Below, piece by piece: positions 23,133-32,545 of a stretch of DNA of 35,448 bases. The stretch's first letter is position 1. Every line of letters begins with the position of its first letter. The notes beneath the pieces were generated by a model. That model was not told the DNA's origin. It saw only the letters and a list, made by a program, of their open reading frames with translations, and did not search any database. The DNA is taken from the NCBI GenBank assembly GCA_017882715.1, contig JADGOY010000019.1, positions 1 to 35,448 of the forward strand, given 5' to 3'. The translations under genes were made by a program, and so were the position numbers. Source of the DNA: Nakamurella sp. GTDB taxonomy: Bacteria > Actinomycetota > Actinomycetes > Mycobacteriales > Nakamurellaceae.

Positions 23133-24131
23133 ATGGCCGGTTCCCCATTTGACACCACCACCATGAGCACCACGAGCATCACGACGGCTATGCGCGAGAG
23201 CGAGGACCTGGACGCCCAGGGACCCTCGGCAGATCTGGTGCGCGTCTATCTGAACGGCATCGGTCGGACCGCACTGCTCACCGCCGAGCAGGAGGTAGAC
23301 CTGGCCAAGCGCATCGAGGCCGGGGTTTTTGCCGCGCACAAGCTGGAGTCTGCCAAGCGGCTCACTCCGCAGCGGCGGATCGACCTGAAAATGATCGTCC
23401 GTGACGGCAATCGCGCCCGCAACCACCTGCTGGTCGCGAATCTGCGCCTGGTGGTTTCGCTGGCCAAGCGGTACACCGGACGTGGGATGCCGTTGCTGGA
23501 CCTCATCCAGGAGGGAAACCTCGGGCTCATCCGCGCGGTCGAGAAGTTCGACTACACCAAGGGTTTCAAGTTCTCCACCTACGCCACCTGGTGGATTCGG
23601 CAGGCCATCTCGCGTGGCATGGCCGATCAGGGGCGGACCATCAGGCTGCCTGTCCACCTGGTAGAGCAGGTGAACAAGCTGTCCAGGCTCAAGCGTGAGC
23701 TGCACCAGCAGCTCGGGCGCGATGCCACGATGGCCGAACTCGCTGCCGAGTCAGGCATCCCGGAAGAGAAGATCGGCGATCTGCTCGACCACGCCCGTGA
23801 CCCGGTCAGCCTGGACATGCCGGTCGGCACCGATGAGGAAGCTCCGCTCGGCGATTTCATCGAGGACAGCGAATCGACCTCGGCGGAGGCTGCGGTTGTC
23901 GCCGGCTTCATGCACGACGACATCAACAAGGTCCTGCGAACCCTTGACGAGCGGGAGCAGACGGTGGTGCGGTTGCGCTACGGGCTCGACGACGGTCGGC
24001 CTAGAACCCTTGACGAGATCGGCAGGGTGTTCGGCATCTCGCGCGAGCGGGTCCGGCAGATCGAAAGGGATTCCATGGCGAAGTTGCGCGCAGGCGAGCG
24101 TTCGGAGGCCCTGCGGGCGTACGCCAGCTGA
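23133..24131 (+). CDS. sigB: group 2 RNA polymerase sigma factor (SigB)
   Basis: A sigma-70 factor of 332 aa, the size of mycobacterial SigB/HrdA-type non-essential stress sigma factors, without the long region 1.1 of primary sigma. Region 1.2 is [20 protein letters not shown], region 2 [20 protein letters not shown] and [15 protein letters not shown], region 3 [14 protein letters not shown], and region 4 holds the -35-binding helix-turn-helix [20 protein letters not shown]. The start at 23133 has GGGAG at good spacing. A later ATG (23163) would trim ten residues. A GGAAC-N18-CGTT promoter suggests induction by an ECF sigma under stress. The region resembles the mycobacterial sigB-ideR neighbourhood. 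Confidence 0.95.
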   Translation: MAGSPFDTTTMSTTSITTAMRESEDLDAQGPSADLVRVYLNGIGRTALLTAEQEVDLAKRIEAGVFAAHKLESAKRLTPQRRIDLKMIVRDGNRARNHLLVANLRLVVSLAKRYTGRGMPLLDLIQEGNLGLIRAVEKFDYTKGFKFSTYATWWIRQAISRGMADQGRTIRLPVHLVEQVNKLSRLKRELHQQLGRDATMAELAAESGIPEEKIGDLLDHARDPVSLDMPVGTDEEAPLGDFIEDSESTSAEAAVVAGFMHDDINKVLRTLDEREQTVVRLRYGLDDGRPRTLDEIGRVFGISRERVRQIERDSMAKLRAGERSEALRAYAS

Positions 24132-24187
24132 AGCAAAGAAGCGGTCCACCCCCCGTCCCCCAGGTGGGTGGTGGCCGTACGCCGGAG

Positions 24188-24217
24188 GGACCGGGTCTGC
24201 CAAGGCGGACCCGGTCC
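24188..24217 (+). terminator. terminator after sigB
   Basis: A ten-bp inverted repeat GGACCGGGTC (24188-24197) and GACCCGGTCC (24208-24217), extended by an inner GCC/GGC pair, followed by TTCGCCTATT. It lies 57 bases after the sigB stop. Confidence 0.7.
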
Positions 24218-24424
24218 TTCGCCTATTGGTGGGTGAACTCGCGGAGCAGCCCCCGCCGGGAATCGCCGTGCGCCGACTGTTCCGCGCCATCGACCGGCAC
24301 CGTCAAGCACGGAAACCAGGCCCGCCGCACCGGGGGTGACAGTCCACACGACCATTGAAGACCGCCACGGCGTGGTCCCGTCGGGATGATCCGTCGGCAC
24401 CCGCCGTTCTGTCAGGATCAGCCG
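24218..24424. other. MFS gene upstream region
   Basis: About 200 bases with no gene. AGGA (about 24415) is the ribosome site of the transporter gene. No clear promoter was found. Confidence 0.35.
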
Positions 24425-26083
24425 GTGACGACGACCCGGAAGACCGGAGCCGGCCTGGTCTTGGCCGTGCTGGCCAGCAGCCAGTTCCTGATGACGCTGG
24501 ACAGCTCCGTGATGAACGTGTCGATGGCGACCGTCGCCGCCGACCTCGGCACCACCATCACCGGGATCCAGACCGCCATCACCCTGTATACGCTGGTGAT
24601 GGCCACGCTGATGATCACCGGCGGCAAACTCGGCACCATCATGGGCCGTCGGCGCGCCATGGGCGTCGGGATGGTGATCTATGCCGCGGGGTCGTTCACC
24701 ACTGCCATCGCACCCAACCTGACCGTGCTGCTCATCGGCTGGTCCCTGCTGGAAGGCATCGGCGCGGCGCTGATCATGCCGGCCATCGTGGCGCTGGTCG
24801 CGTCGAACTTCCCACCCGAGAAGCGTTCCGCCGCCTACGGACTGGTCGCGGCCGCGGGCGCGGTTGCGGTCGCCGCCGGCCCGCTCATCGGTGGGGCCGT
24901 GACGACCTACGCCTCGTGGCGTTACGTGTTCGTCGGCGAAGTGGTGATCGTCCTGGTGATTCTCGCCGTGCTGCGCAAGGTCAACGACGTCGCGGCCCAG
25001 CCGGGCAGAATCGACCTGTTCGGGTCGTTACTTTCGGTTATCGGCCTTGGCCTGTTCGTCGTCGGCGTGCTGCGCTCCAGTGAATGGGGCTGGGTCATCG
25101 CCAAACCGGGAGCACCGTCGTTCCTGAACGTCGCGCTGACCACCTGGTTCATGGCGGTCGGGCTGCTGGTCGTCTACGGGTTCCTGCGTTGGGAGGGTCG
25201 GCTCGAGGCCGCCGCCGCGACCAACCCCGACGCGCTTCAACCGCTGGTGCGGCCCAGCATGCTCGCCAACCGGCAACTCACCGGCGGGCTGAGCATGTTC
25301 TTCGCCCAGTTCATGATCCAGGCCGGGGCGTTCTTCGCGGTGCCGCTGTTCCTGTCCATCGTGCTGGGACTCAATGCCCTGCAGACGGGCGTCCGGCTGG
25401 TGCCGCTATCCATCGCGCTGCTGATCACCGCGATCGGCATCCCCAAGGTGTGGCCCACCGCGAACCCGCGACGCGTCGTCCGAATCGGCCTGCTGCTGCT
25501 GATCGTCGGCATCGGTTTCCTGGTCGCCGGCATGGACCCGGATGCCGACGCGGCGGTCCTCAACATCCCGATGGTGCTGATGGGCCTCGGACTCGGCGCA
25601 CTGGCCTCCCAACTCGGCGCCGTCACGGTATCCGCGGTGTCGCAGAAGGAGACCGCCGAAGTGGGTGGCCTGCAGAACACCGCGACGAACCTCGGGGCTT
25701 CGATGGGCACGGCGCTGATCGGTTCGGTGCTGATCGCAACGCTGAGCAGCGTGGCGCTGGCCGGCGTGGCCGACAGCCCGGCGATCAGCGAGTCGGTCAA
25801 GTCGCAGATCTCGACCGAGCTGGTCGGAGGGGTGCCGTTCATCTCGGACGCGCAGCTGACCACGGCGCTCGAGCAAGCCGGGGTCAGCCAAGCCGACGCC
25901 GACTCCATCACCGAGATCAACGCGAATGCTCGGCTCGAGGCGCTGCAGGTTGCGTTCGCGCTGGTCGGGCTGATCGCGATCGGCGCGCTGTTCCTGACCG
26001 CGCGCATTCCCACCGTCCCACCGGGCGCCGACTCCAGCGCCGGGGCCGACCCGAAACAAGGCGCCCCACCCTCACCCGACTGA
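24425..26083 (+). CDS. MFS transporter, DHA2 (14-TM) family
   Basis: A 552-aa inner-membrane antiporter-type transporter. The first helix with FLMTLDSSVMNVSM is the DHA2 motif D1, followed by the loop motif GGKLGTIMGRRRAMG between helices 2 and 3 and GPLIGGAVTTYASWRYVF in helices 5-6 (motif C). About 14 hydrophobic segments are visible, and the long C-terminal half with a periplasmic loop (KSQISTELVGG onward) is typical of EmrB/QacA relatives. Substrate unknown; a drug or toxic-compound efflux role is inferred. The GTG at 24425 has AGGA about nine bases upstream. The upstream ATG at 24386 would add 13 unlikely residues. It converges with the Pat gene. Confidence 0.9.
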   Translation: MTTTRKTGAGLVLAVLASSQFLMTLDSSVMNVSMATVAADLGTTITGIQTAITLYTLVMATLMITGGKLGTIMGRRRAMGVGMVIYAAGSFTTAIAPNLTVLLIGWSLLEGIGAALIMPAIVALVASNFPPEKRSAAYGLVAAAGAVAVAAGPLIGGAVTTYASWRYVFVGEVVIVLVILAVLRKVNDVAAQPGRIDLFGSLLSVIGLGLFVVGVLRSSEWGWVIAKPGAPSFLNVALTTWFMAVGLLVVYGFLRWEGRLEAAAATNPDALQPLVRPSMLANRQLTGGLSMFFAQFMIQAGAFFAVPLFLSIVLGLNALQTGVRLVPLSIALLITAIGIPKVWPTANPRRVVRIGLLLLIVGIGFLVAGMDPDADAAVLNIPMVLMGLGLGALASQLGAVTVSAVSQKETAEVGGLQNTATNLGASMGTALIGSVLIATLSSVALAGVADSPAISESVKSQISTELVGGVPFISDAQLTTALEQAGVSQADADSITEINANARLEALQVAFALVGLIAIGALFLTARIPTVPPGADSSAGADPKQGAPPSPD

Positions 26084-26159
26084 CGCCCGCTGCCGTCCCC
26101 GTCACCGGGTCACGTCATCGCGCTACCGACACCCCTGATCACGACACCGCCCGCCGGGT

Positions 26160-28838
26160 TCAGCTCAACCGTCTCCTGGCATCCGGCCGCGCCGGTGGAG
26201 GCCCGATGCGTCCCGATCCGCTGGTGACCACCACTCCCCCCGGCCCGGCCAGCACCGGACGCAGCTGTAGCTGGATCACTTCGGGAAGGTCGTCGGCCAG
26301 CGCAGAGAGCCGGAGCGCCAGGTCGATCAGCGGTTCGCGGGCAACCACCCGCGTCCCCCGGTAGCCGTTCAACAGCGGCGCGGCGTTCGGTGCGGAAATC
26401 AGGTCAGCGGCATCGGCGTCGGTCAGCGGCACCGCGCGGTAGGCGCGATCGTTCAACAGCTCGGTGGCGACTCCACCGATGCCGAACGAGACGAGCGCAC
26501 CGAAAGAGGTGTCTGCGGTGATCCCGAAGACCGTCGGCACCTCCGCCTTGTCGCGTGGCGCCATCGCCTGGACGTGCAGCCACGGTCCGGCGATGGAGGA
26601 CAGGTCGTCGTAGGCGGCCATCACCTGGTCGGCGTTGATCAGTCCCAGCCGCACTCCCGACTGGTCGATCCGGTGGCGTAGCGACTCGTCGAACGACTTG
26701 AGGGCGACCGGATAACCGATCTCCTCGGCCGCAGCGATCGCCTCGGCTCTGCTGCCGATCGCCTTGTAAGGCACCCAGTCGATGCCGTAGCAGTCCAGGA
26801 GTCGGGTGAGTTCGGCATCGGTCACCGGGCGTTGCGGAGTGTCCGGGGCGCGCACCCGGCGTAGCAGCGCCCGTGCCGCCCCGGTGTTGATGCCGGGCAG
26901 ATCCGGCGCCGTCCCCGCCGGGCGCGCCAACCAGTGGCCGTATCTCACGGCGTGGGATAGGGCGGCGACCGCCCGTTCTGGGGTTCTGTACGACGGCACC
27001 GAGCCGCGGGCGGCCCTGCCGTCCGCGTCCACCACCGACAACTTCTCCACCAGCCCGTCCACGGCAAGAAATGTGGTCACCACCGGCACGGTGGCCTCGC
27101 TGACCGCGGCGCGCAGTGCGGCGGCATGCGCCAGGCCGGGCGTTGCCACCGTCGGGACGTACATCACCATGAGCGCGTCGACATCCGGGCGGCCAACCGC
27201 TGCACGAACGGCGGCGGCCAGGTCCTCCGGGCTGACGTTCCCCCCGAGATCCAGCGCTGCACCATCGGCGACGTGCAGTCCGGCGTCCAGGCACGCGTCG
27301 ATCGCGAGTGCCCCCAGGGCGCCCGAGTTCCCGACGATCGCGATCCGGTCCCCGCGCGGCACCGGCTGGGTGGACAGCAGTTGAGCGACGTCGAACGCGG
27401 CCGTCAACGTGTCGGTCCTGATCACGCCGGACTGCGCGAACAGGGTTGCCACCGCGGCCTCGGACATCGTCTCGGTGTTGGCGGCCAGCCCCGGGACGGC
27501 CGGCGCGTGACGTCCCGTTTTCACCGCGATCACGGGCTTCGTCCTGGCCAGCACCCGGGCCAACCGGGCGAACTTGCGCGGGTTGCCGAAGGACTCGAGG
27601 TACAGCAGGACGACCTCGGTCCCATCGTCGCCGTGCCAGAACTGCAGCAGGTCGTTGCCGGACACGTCAGCCCTGTTGCCCGCCGAGACGAATGTCGACA
27701 GGCCCAGGCCGCGGGTGGCGGCGTCGGCCAGGATTGCGATGCCGAGTGCACCCGACTGGCAGAAGAACCCGATTCGGCCGGGCGGCGGGACCACCGGGGC
27801 CAGGGTGGCGTTCATCCGCACCGACGGGTCGGTGTTGACCAGGCCGAGGCAGTTCGGACCCAGCACTCGCATGCCCGAACCCCTTGCCACCGCGACCATC
27901 TGTCGCTGCGCGTCGGCGCCGTCCAGCCCGGCGTCGGCGAACCCGGCCGTCATCACCACCAGACCATGCACGCCCTTGGCCCGGCAGGCGTCCACCACCT
28001 CGGCCACGGTTGACGCCGGCACCGTCACCACGGCGAGATCGACCGGGTCGGGAATGTCCGTGACGCTCGGGTACGCACGCACTCCCTGCACCGAGACGGC
28101 ATCCTTGTTGACCGGGTAGACCGGTCCGGAGAAGTTGCCGCGCAACAGGTTTGCCAGTACGGCGTGGCCGTGCTTGGTGGTATCCGAGGTAGCTCCGATG
28201 ACGGCGATGGACCGTGGCGAGAGCAGCCGGGCAATGGATCGGGCCTCCGCCCGATGCTCCCGCGAGGCGATCACCGCGCGCGATTTCTCGGTCGGTTTGA
28301 TGTCGAACTCCAGGTCCATCACTCCGGAGTCGTACTCGCGGTGGACGGAGTACCCGGCGTCCATGAACACCCGGACCATCTGCGCGTTCTCGGTCAGCAC
28401 CATGGCGGTGAAACGGCGGATCCCCCGTTCCTGCGCTGCGGCGGCGAGGTGTTCCAGCAGGATCGAGCCGAGTCCGCGTCGCTGCTGAGAGTCCTCGACC
28501 AGGAAGGCGGCCTCTGCCGCATCCGTGTCGCCCACGTCGTTGCGGTGGTAGGTGCCGGCCGCAATGATCTCTCCGCCCAAGACGGCCAGCAGACCGACCC
28601 TGGAGTTGTGGTCCACGTCGGTGAAGAGCGCGACCTGCTCGTCGGTGAGCTGCCCGATGGCCGAAAAGTACCGCAGATAGAGCGTTCTCGCGCTCATCCG
28701 GCTGTGCATTGCCCGAATGGCGTCGGCGTCGGCCGGGCTGGACGGTCGCACGTGCACCACCCCGCCGTCGGCCAACACGACGTCGGCCTCCCAGCGTTGC
28801 GGGTAATCCATGATTGGCGGCGCAACGGTCACGTGCAT
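26160..28838 (-). CDS. GNAT acetyltransferase / acyl-CoA ligase fusion (Pat-type protein acetyltransferase)
   Basis: An 892-aa two-part protein. Residues about 1-190 are a GNAT domain with the acetyl-CoA loop QRRGLGSILLEHL. The rest is an ADP-forming acyl-CoA-synthetase-like region: CoA-binding fold (SPRSIAVIGATSD), succinyl-CoA-ligase-like folds (FCQSGALGIAIL; VGNSGALGALAI) and an ATP-grasp-like end (LLDCYGIDW, EEIGYPVALKS). In the family this protein acetylates lysines, notably of acetyl-CoA synthetase, and the ligase part may sense metabolites. The GNAT domain being N-terminal is the actinobacterial order, opposite to Salmonella Pat. The gene follows acuC by 56 bases. GGGAGG stands close to the ATG at 28838, so GTG at 28832 is a good alternative start. 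Confidence 0.9.
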   Translation of the reverse strand: MHVTVAPPIMDYPQRWEADVVLADGGVVHVRPSSPADADAIRAMHSRMSARTLYLRYFSAIGQLTDEQVALFTDVDHNSRVGLLAVLGGEIIAAGTYHRNDVGDTDAAEAAFLVEDSQQRRGLGSILLEHLAAAAQERGIRRFTAMVLTENAQMVRVFMDAGYSVHREYDSGVMDLEFDIKPTEKSRAVIASREHRAEARSIARLLSPRSIAVIGATSDTTKHGHAVLANLLRGNFSGPVYPVNKDAVSVQGVRAYPSVTDIPDPVDLAVVTVPASTVAEVVDACRAKGVHGLVVMTAGFADAGLDGADAQRQMVAVARGSGMRVLGPNCLGLVNTDPSVRMNATLAPVVPPPGRIGFFCQSGALGIAILADAATRGLGLSTFVSAGNRADVSGNDLLQFWHGDDGTEVVLLYLESFGNPRKFARLARVLARTKPVIAVKTGRHAPAVPGLAANTETMSEAAVATLFAQSGVIRTDTLTAAFDVAQLLSTQPVPRGDRIAIVGNSGALGALAIDACLDAGLHVADGAALDLGGNVSPEDLAAAVRAAVGRPDVDALMVMYVPTVATPGLAHAAALRAAVSEATVPVVTTFLAVDGLVEKLSVVDADGRAARGSVPSYRTPERAVAALSHAVRYGHWLARPAGTAPDLPGINTGAARALLRRVRAPDTPQRPVTDAELTRLLDCYGIDWVPYKAIGSRAEAIAAAEEIGYPVALKSFDESLRHRIDQSGVRLGLINADQVMAAYDDLSSIAGPWLHVQAMAPRDKAEVPTVFGITADTSFGALVSFGIGGVATELLNDRAYRAVPLTDADAADLISAPNAAPLLNGYRGTRVVAREPLIDLALRLSALADDLPEVIQLQLRPVLAGPGGVVVTSGSGRIGPPPARPDARRRLS

Positions 28839-28894
28839 TCCCTCCCGATATGAGACTGCCGGCCCGTGGACGGGACGACAGACGAGCCGGGTCT

Positions 28895-30082
28895 TCAGGC
28901 GCGCGGATCGTGGGCGTCCAGGCCGTGCAACGGGTAGACCGCGCTGCGGGTGTCCTGGATGGCGCGATCCACCGGCAGTTCGACCGTCCCGTCCCAACGT
29001 TCGAAGGTCACCGGCTGCCAGATCCCGTCGGACATGTCGATGGGCAGCGGGATCTCGGGCCGGGCGGCCGCGGCCAACGCCAGCCAATCATCGGGCAACG
29101 GGGTGGCCGGATCGAGGTCTCGGCCGGCGACGATCGCCATCAGGTGCGTCCACGCTCGCGGCACGACCCGCACCGGTGAGTACCCGCCACCACCCAGGGC
29201 GAGCCACCTACCGTCGGCGACGGTTTCCGCGAGGTCCCGTAACGCGAGATAGGACGCCCGCTGACCGTCGACGGACAGGTTGAGGTCGGCCAGCGGGTCC
29301 TCCCGATGGGAGTCGGCGCCGTGCTGGGTGACCAGCACCTGGGGCCGGAACGCGCGGATCAGGCCCGGCACCACCGCGTGGAAGGCACGCAGCCACGACG
29401 AGTCGGAGGTGCCCGCCGGCAGGGCCACGTTGACGGACATGCCGTGCGCCGGTCCGCGCCCGGACTCCGCGGCGAAGCCGGTGCCCGGAAACAGCGACAG
29501 GGGGCTCTGGTGAATGGAAATGGTCAGCACTCGAGGATCGTCGTAGAACGCTGCCTGCACCCCGTCACCATGGTGCGCGTCGACGTCCACGTAGGCGACC
29601 TTGCGCACCCCGGCGTCCAGCAGAGCGGCGATCCCCAACGCCACATCGTTGTACACGCAGAACCCAGAGGCATTGTCGGCCATGGCGTGGTGCAGTCCGC
29701 CGCAGAAGTTGACGGCGCGGTCGACCTCGTGGTGCGCGATGGCGCGAGCGGCACCGACGGATGCGCCGGCGATGAGCGCGGCGTTCTCGTGCATCCCCAG
29801 GAAGATCGGATTGTCCGGCGTGCCCAGCCCGTGACCGATCGCGCCGACGTGGCCGTCGCCGGACGAGGCGCGACGCACCGCGTCGATGTACCCGACGGTG
29901 TGTACCCGGCCGAGGGTCCCGTCGTCCGCAACTTCGGAGGTGACCACCTGGAACGCATCGGTGACGTGCAGGCTCTGGGCCAGTGCCCAGGTCAACTCCC
30001 AGCGCAGCGGGTGCAACGGGTGGTCGCCACCCAGGTCGTAGCCGAGCATGCGCGGATCCCAGACCAACAGTGGCGCGCTCAT
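28895..30082 (-). CDS. acuC: acetoin utilisation protein AcuC (class I HDAC-like lysine deacetylase)
   Basis: A 395-aa zinc-dependent deacetylase of the histone-deacetylase superfamily. Family active-site features are all visible: His131-His132 (GGLHHAMADN), the zinc ligands Asp168 and His170 (YVDVDAHHGDG) and Asp257 (QHGADSHRED), and the catalytic Tyr in LGGGGYSP. In Bacillus, AcuC removes acetyl groups from acetyl-CoA synthetase, reversing AcuA. Here it precedes a Pat-type acetyltransferase in the same direction, a matching pair. The ATG at 30082 has no Shine-Dalgarno, but TAGCCT ends six bases upstream (30094 to 30089), suggesting a leaderless mRNA. Confidence 0.95.
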   Translation of the reverse strand: MSAPLLVWDPRMLGYDLGGDHPLHPLRWELTWALAQSLHVTDAFQVVTSEVADDGTLGRVHTVGYIDAVRRASSGDGHVGAIGHGLGTPDNPIFLGMHENAALIAGASVGAARAIAHHEVDRAVNFCGGLHHAMADNASGFCVYNDVALGIAALLDAGVRKVAYVDVDAHHGDGVQAAFYDDPRVLTISIHQSPLSLFPGTGFAAESGRGPAHGMSVNVALPAGTSDSSWLRAFHAVVPGLIRAFRPQVLVTQHGADSHREDPLADLNLSVDGQRASYLALRDLAETVADGRWLALGGGGYSPVRVVPRAWTHLMAIVAGRDLDPATPLPDDWLALAAAARPEIPLPIDMSDGIWQPVTFERWDGTVELPVDRAIQDTRSAVYPLHGLDAHDPRA

Positions 30083-30180
30083 CGACCCAGGCTAGTGCCG
30101 TGCCCGCCTGGCCGCGGCCCGCGGACGCGCCGAGCGCCTGCCGCGCAGCCGGCCGGACCCTGATCCGGGCCCGGGCCGGA

Positions 30181-31074
30181 TCAGGGTCCGACGGCGACCG
30201 GCCGGCCGGCCGCGCACCACTGCGAGTACGAGCCGGGGAACAGCGCGAAATCCAGCCCGATGACCGCGCCGGCCAGGATCAGGTGGCAGGCGGTGACACC
30301 CGACCCGCAGGAAGCCGCGGCCCGGACGGAGCTGCCCGGATCGGCGCGCACCGATCCGGCTCCATCCGTTCCGGCCCTCACCCCGTGCGAGGCGAACACC
30401 CGCCCCAACTCCGGTGCCGGCCGGAACAGACCGTCCCCGTCGACCAGCTCGGTGAACGGCAGGTTGACCGACCCCGGGATGTGACCGGCCACCGGGTCCA
30501 GCGGCTCGACCTCTCCCCGGAAACGCGGCGCAGCCCTGGCGTCGAGCAACGTTCCCGCCGAGTCGGCGGCGATCTCGGCCGCCTCGTCGATGCCGACAAC
30601 CGGCAGCCCGCCTGGAGTGACGGTGATCGATCCCGACTCCCGCGCTGCCGACGGACCGCTGGCGACCGGACCGCCGGCAGCGGTCCAGGCCGCGAATCCG
30701 CCGTCCAGGAATCGCACCTGCCCGAGTCCCGACCAGCGCAGCAGCCACCAGGCCCTGGCCGCAGCCAGGCCGAGCCCGCCGTCGTACACCACCACGCTCG
30801 CGTCATTGTCGATACCCGCCGCGCGCCAGAGGATTTGCAGAGCTTCGGGGTCGGGAAGCGGGTGTCGGCCGCCGGCTCCGGGCGGGCCGGCCAGATCGCG
30901 GTCCAGGTCGACGAACACGGCGCCGGGAATGTGCCCTTCCGCGTACCCGTGCGGGTCGCTCCCGGCCAGCGTCCACCGCACGTCCAGGATCACCACACCC
31001 GACGATGGTGAGGAGCGCAGCACGTCGGACAGTTCGGTGACGGAGATCAACCATCGCTGGGACACCCTGCCCAT
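30181..31074 (-). CDS. sulfurtransferase (mercaptopyruvate-type rhodanese)
   Basis: A two-domain rhodanese of 297 aa. The inactive N-terminal domain has LDVRWTLAG and HIPGAVFVDLDRDLA, and the C-terminal active domain has HIPGSVNLPFTEL and the loop CGSGVTA with Cys256. The residues after the cysteine (GSGVTA) match 3-mercaptopyruvate sulfurtransferases rather than the CRKGVT of thiosulfate sulfurtransferases, so transfer of sulfur from mercaptopyruvate is the better guess. An insertion of about 15 residues (TDGAGSVRADPGSSV) lies just before the active Cys. The ATG at 31074 is preferred. A GTG nine bases later is possible, and the open frame upstream does not look coding. It is 98 bases upstream of acuC. 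Confidence 0.88.
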   Translation of the reverse strand: MGRVSQRWLISVTELSDVLRSSPSSGVVILDVRWTLAGSDPHGYAEGHIPGAVFVDLDRDLAGPPGAGGRHPLPDPEALQILWRAAGIDNDASVVVYDGGLGLAAARAWWLLRWSGLGQVRFLDGGFAAWTAAGGPVASGPSAARESGSITVTPGGLPVVGIDEAAEIAADSAGTLLDARAAPRFRGEVEPLDPVAGHIPGSVNLPFTELVDGDGLFRPAPELGRVFASHGVRAGTDGAGSVRADPGSSVRAAASCGSGVTACHLILAGAVIGLDFALFPGSYSQWCAAGRPVAVGP

Positions 31075-31262
31075 CTTGCTGTAGCGCGCGCTGGCCGGTT
31101 CGCCGCACCCGGTCCGCTGCACTCCGGCGGTCTTGGCAGATCTGATCCCGGTCCGCCCAGGGGCGCAGCGGACCGTCATGAAGGGCCGCCGCCGACCTCG
31201 CGACGCACGGCGGCTGATGCGGCGCCGGGTAGCATCAGCAGGGCCAGAAGGGGACCACCAGA

Positions 31263-31952
31263 GTGAACGACCTGATCGACACCACCGAGATGTACCTCAG
31301 GACGATCTTCGAACTCGAAGAGGAGGGCATCGTTCCCCTGCGTGCCCGGATCGCCGAGCGGCTGAGCCAGAGCGGGCCCACGGTGAGCCAGACCGTGGCC
31401 AGGATGCAACGGGACGGGCTGCTGGTGGTGTCCGACGATCGGCACCTGGAGCTCACCGACCTGGGCCGTGAACGCGCCGTCGCCGTCATGCGCAAGCATC
31501 GGCTGGCCGAACGGCTGCTGTTGGACGTCATCGGGCTCGACTGGCGCGACGTACACGTTGAGGCCTGCCGGTGGGAACACGTGATGAGCGAGCAGGTGGA
31601 ACAACGGCTCGTCGCGCTGCTCGGACACCCCCAGACCTCGCCCTACGGGAACCCGATCCCCGGCCTCGATCACCTGGGCGAGCCCTCTCACGCGGTCACC
31701 GAGACTCATCTGGATCTGATCGGCGCCGACGTGGCGGCGGGCCGGGGGGGACGGTTCGAGGTGCGCCGGATCATCGAGATCGTGCAGAACCAGCCGATGG
31801 TGATGGACCGGCTGCACCGTGGTGGCGTGGTGCCGGGCGCGGTGCTGGAGTTCGTCGTGCAGGGCGACCGGCTGCTGGTGGTCGACGGTTCGACGGCCAC
31901 CGAGCTGACCCAGGACATCGCACACGGTATTCACGTCCGCCCGGAGGCGTAG
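31263..31952 (+). CDS. ideR: iron-dependent transcriptional repressor IdeR/DtxR
   Basis: A metal-dependent dimeric repressor of iron acquisition and activator of iron storage genes, 229 aa. All metal ligands of DtxR are present at the same numbers: Met10, Cys102, Glu105 and His106 (primary/ancillary set), and His79, Glu83 and His98. The winged helix (residues 1-70), dimer domain (71-140) and SH3-like C-terminal domain (from about 150: GGVVPGAVLEFVVQGDRLLV) are complete. The GTG at 31263 has GAAGGGG nine bases upstream, and a TAGCAT -10-like element lies at 31230-31235. In mycobacteria ideR adjoins sigB. Confidence 0.96.
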   Translation: MNDLIDTTEMYLRTIFELEEEGIVPLRARIAERLSQSGPTVSQTVARMQRDGLLVVSDDRHLELTDLGRERAVAVMRKHRLAERLLLDVIGLDWRDVHVEACRWEHVMSEQVEQRLVALLGHPQTSPYGNPIPGLDHLGEPSHAVTETHLDLIGADVAAGRGGRFEVRRIIEIVQNQPMVMDRLHRGGVVPGAVLEFVVQGDRLLVVDGSTATELTQDIAHGIHVRPEA

Positions 31953-32074
31953 CGGTTGGCCAGGGTCCGGGCGATGATCACCCGCGGCGGCGGAGTAGCG
32001 CTGTACCGCGCAGTCCCGGCGACCGCCGACGAATCACATGCGGACCCGGTCTGACCCTCCGGGTGGTGCGTCTC

Positions 32075-32510
32075 TCAGGCGGGGTGACTTACCGACCCGG
32101 GCCTGAACGCGGATTCCAGATCTGCGGCGAACTGTTTTGCGCCCGACGCCGTCATGGTCGCCGAGGTGACGCGAATGAAGGGTCCGGTCTCGATGCGACG
32201 GCGTTCACCGGCTCTGACCTCCCAGTGAGCCCGGCGCAACGCCTGCAGCACCTGCCCCTCCTCGGGGACCGGCACCAGGACGTTCAACCCGGGACGACCG
32301 ATCGCCTGGAAGCCGCGAGCAACGAGCGCGGTGATCAGCTTCTGGCGGCGCTCGCTGTAGACCCGCCGCGCATGGTCGAGCAAACCGGCGGTTGGACCAA
32401 TGGGCCAGTCGGGCACCTGATCGGTGGCCGGATCCGCCATCCGCGATGATGCGCTGCAGGATATGACTGACCAAGGAGTCGGGACCTCCGGAGATGTCGG
32501 TGCCGCTGGA
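32075..32510 (-). pseudogene. remnant of a MocR/aminotransferase-like regulator (3' end)
   Basis: The frame ending at 32075 begins near 32430 with RMADPATDQVPDWP and continues DHARRVYSERRQKLITALVA and RPGLNVLVPVPEEG, then IETGPFIRVTSATMTASGAK. This is the C-terminal aminotransferase-like (fold-type I) portion of MocR-type GntR regulators. Just upstream another frame supplies SLVSHILQRIIAD, the preceding family block, so a frameshift near 32450 separates them. The DNA-binding and PLP-lysine parts are missing, and a kinase remnant on the opposite strand begins by about 32546. It has no function by itself. The upper boundary is approximate. Confidence 0.75.
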
Positions 32511-32545
32511 ACGCGGCGACCAGCACATCGGAATCGTTGATTGTG

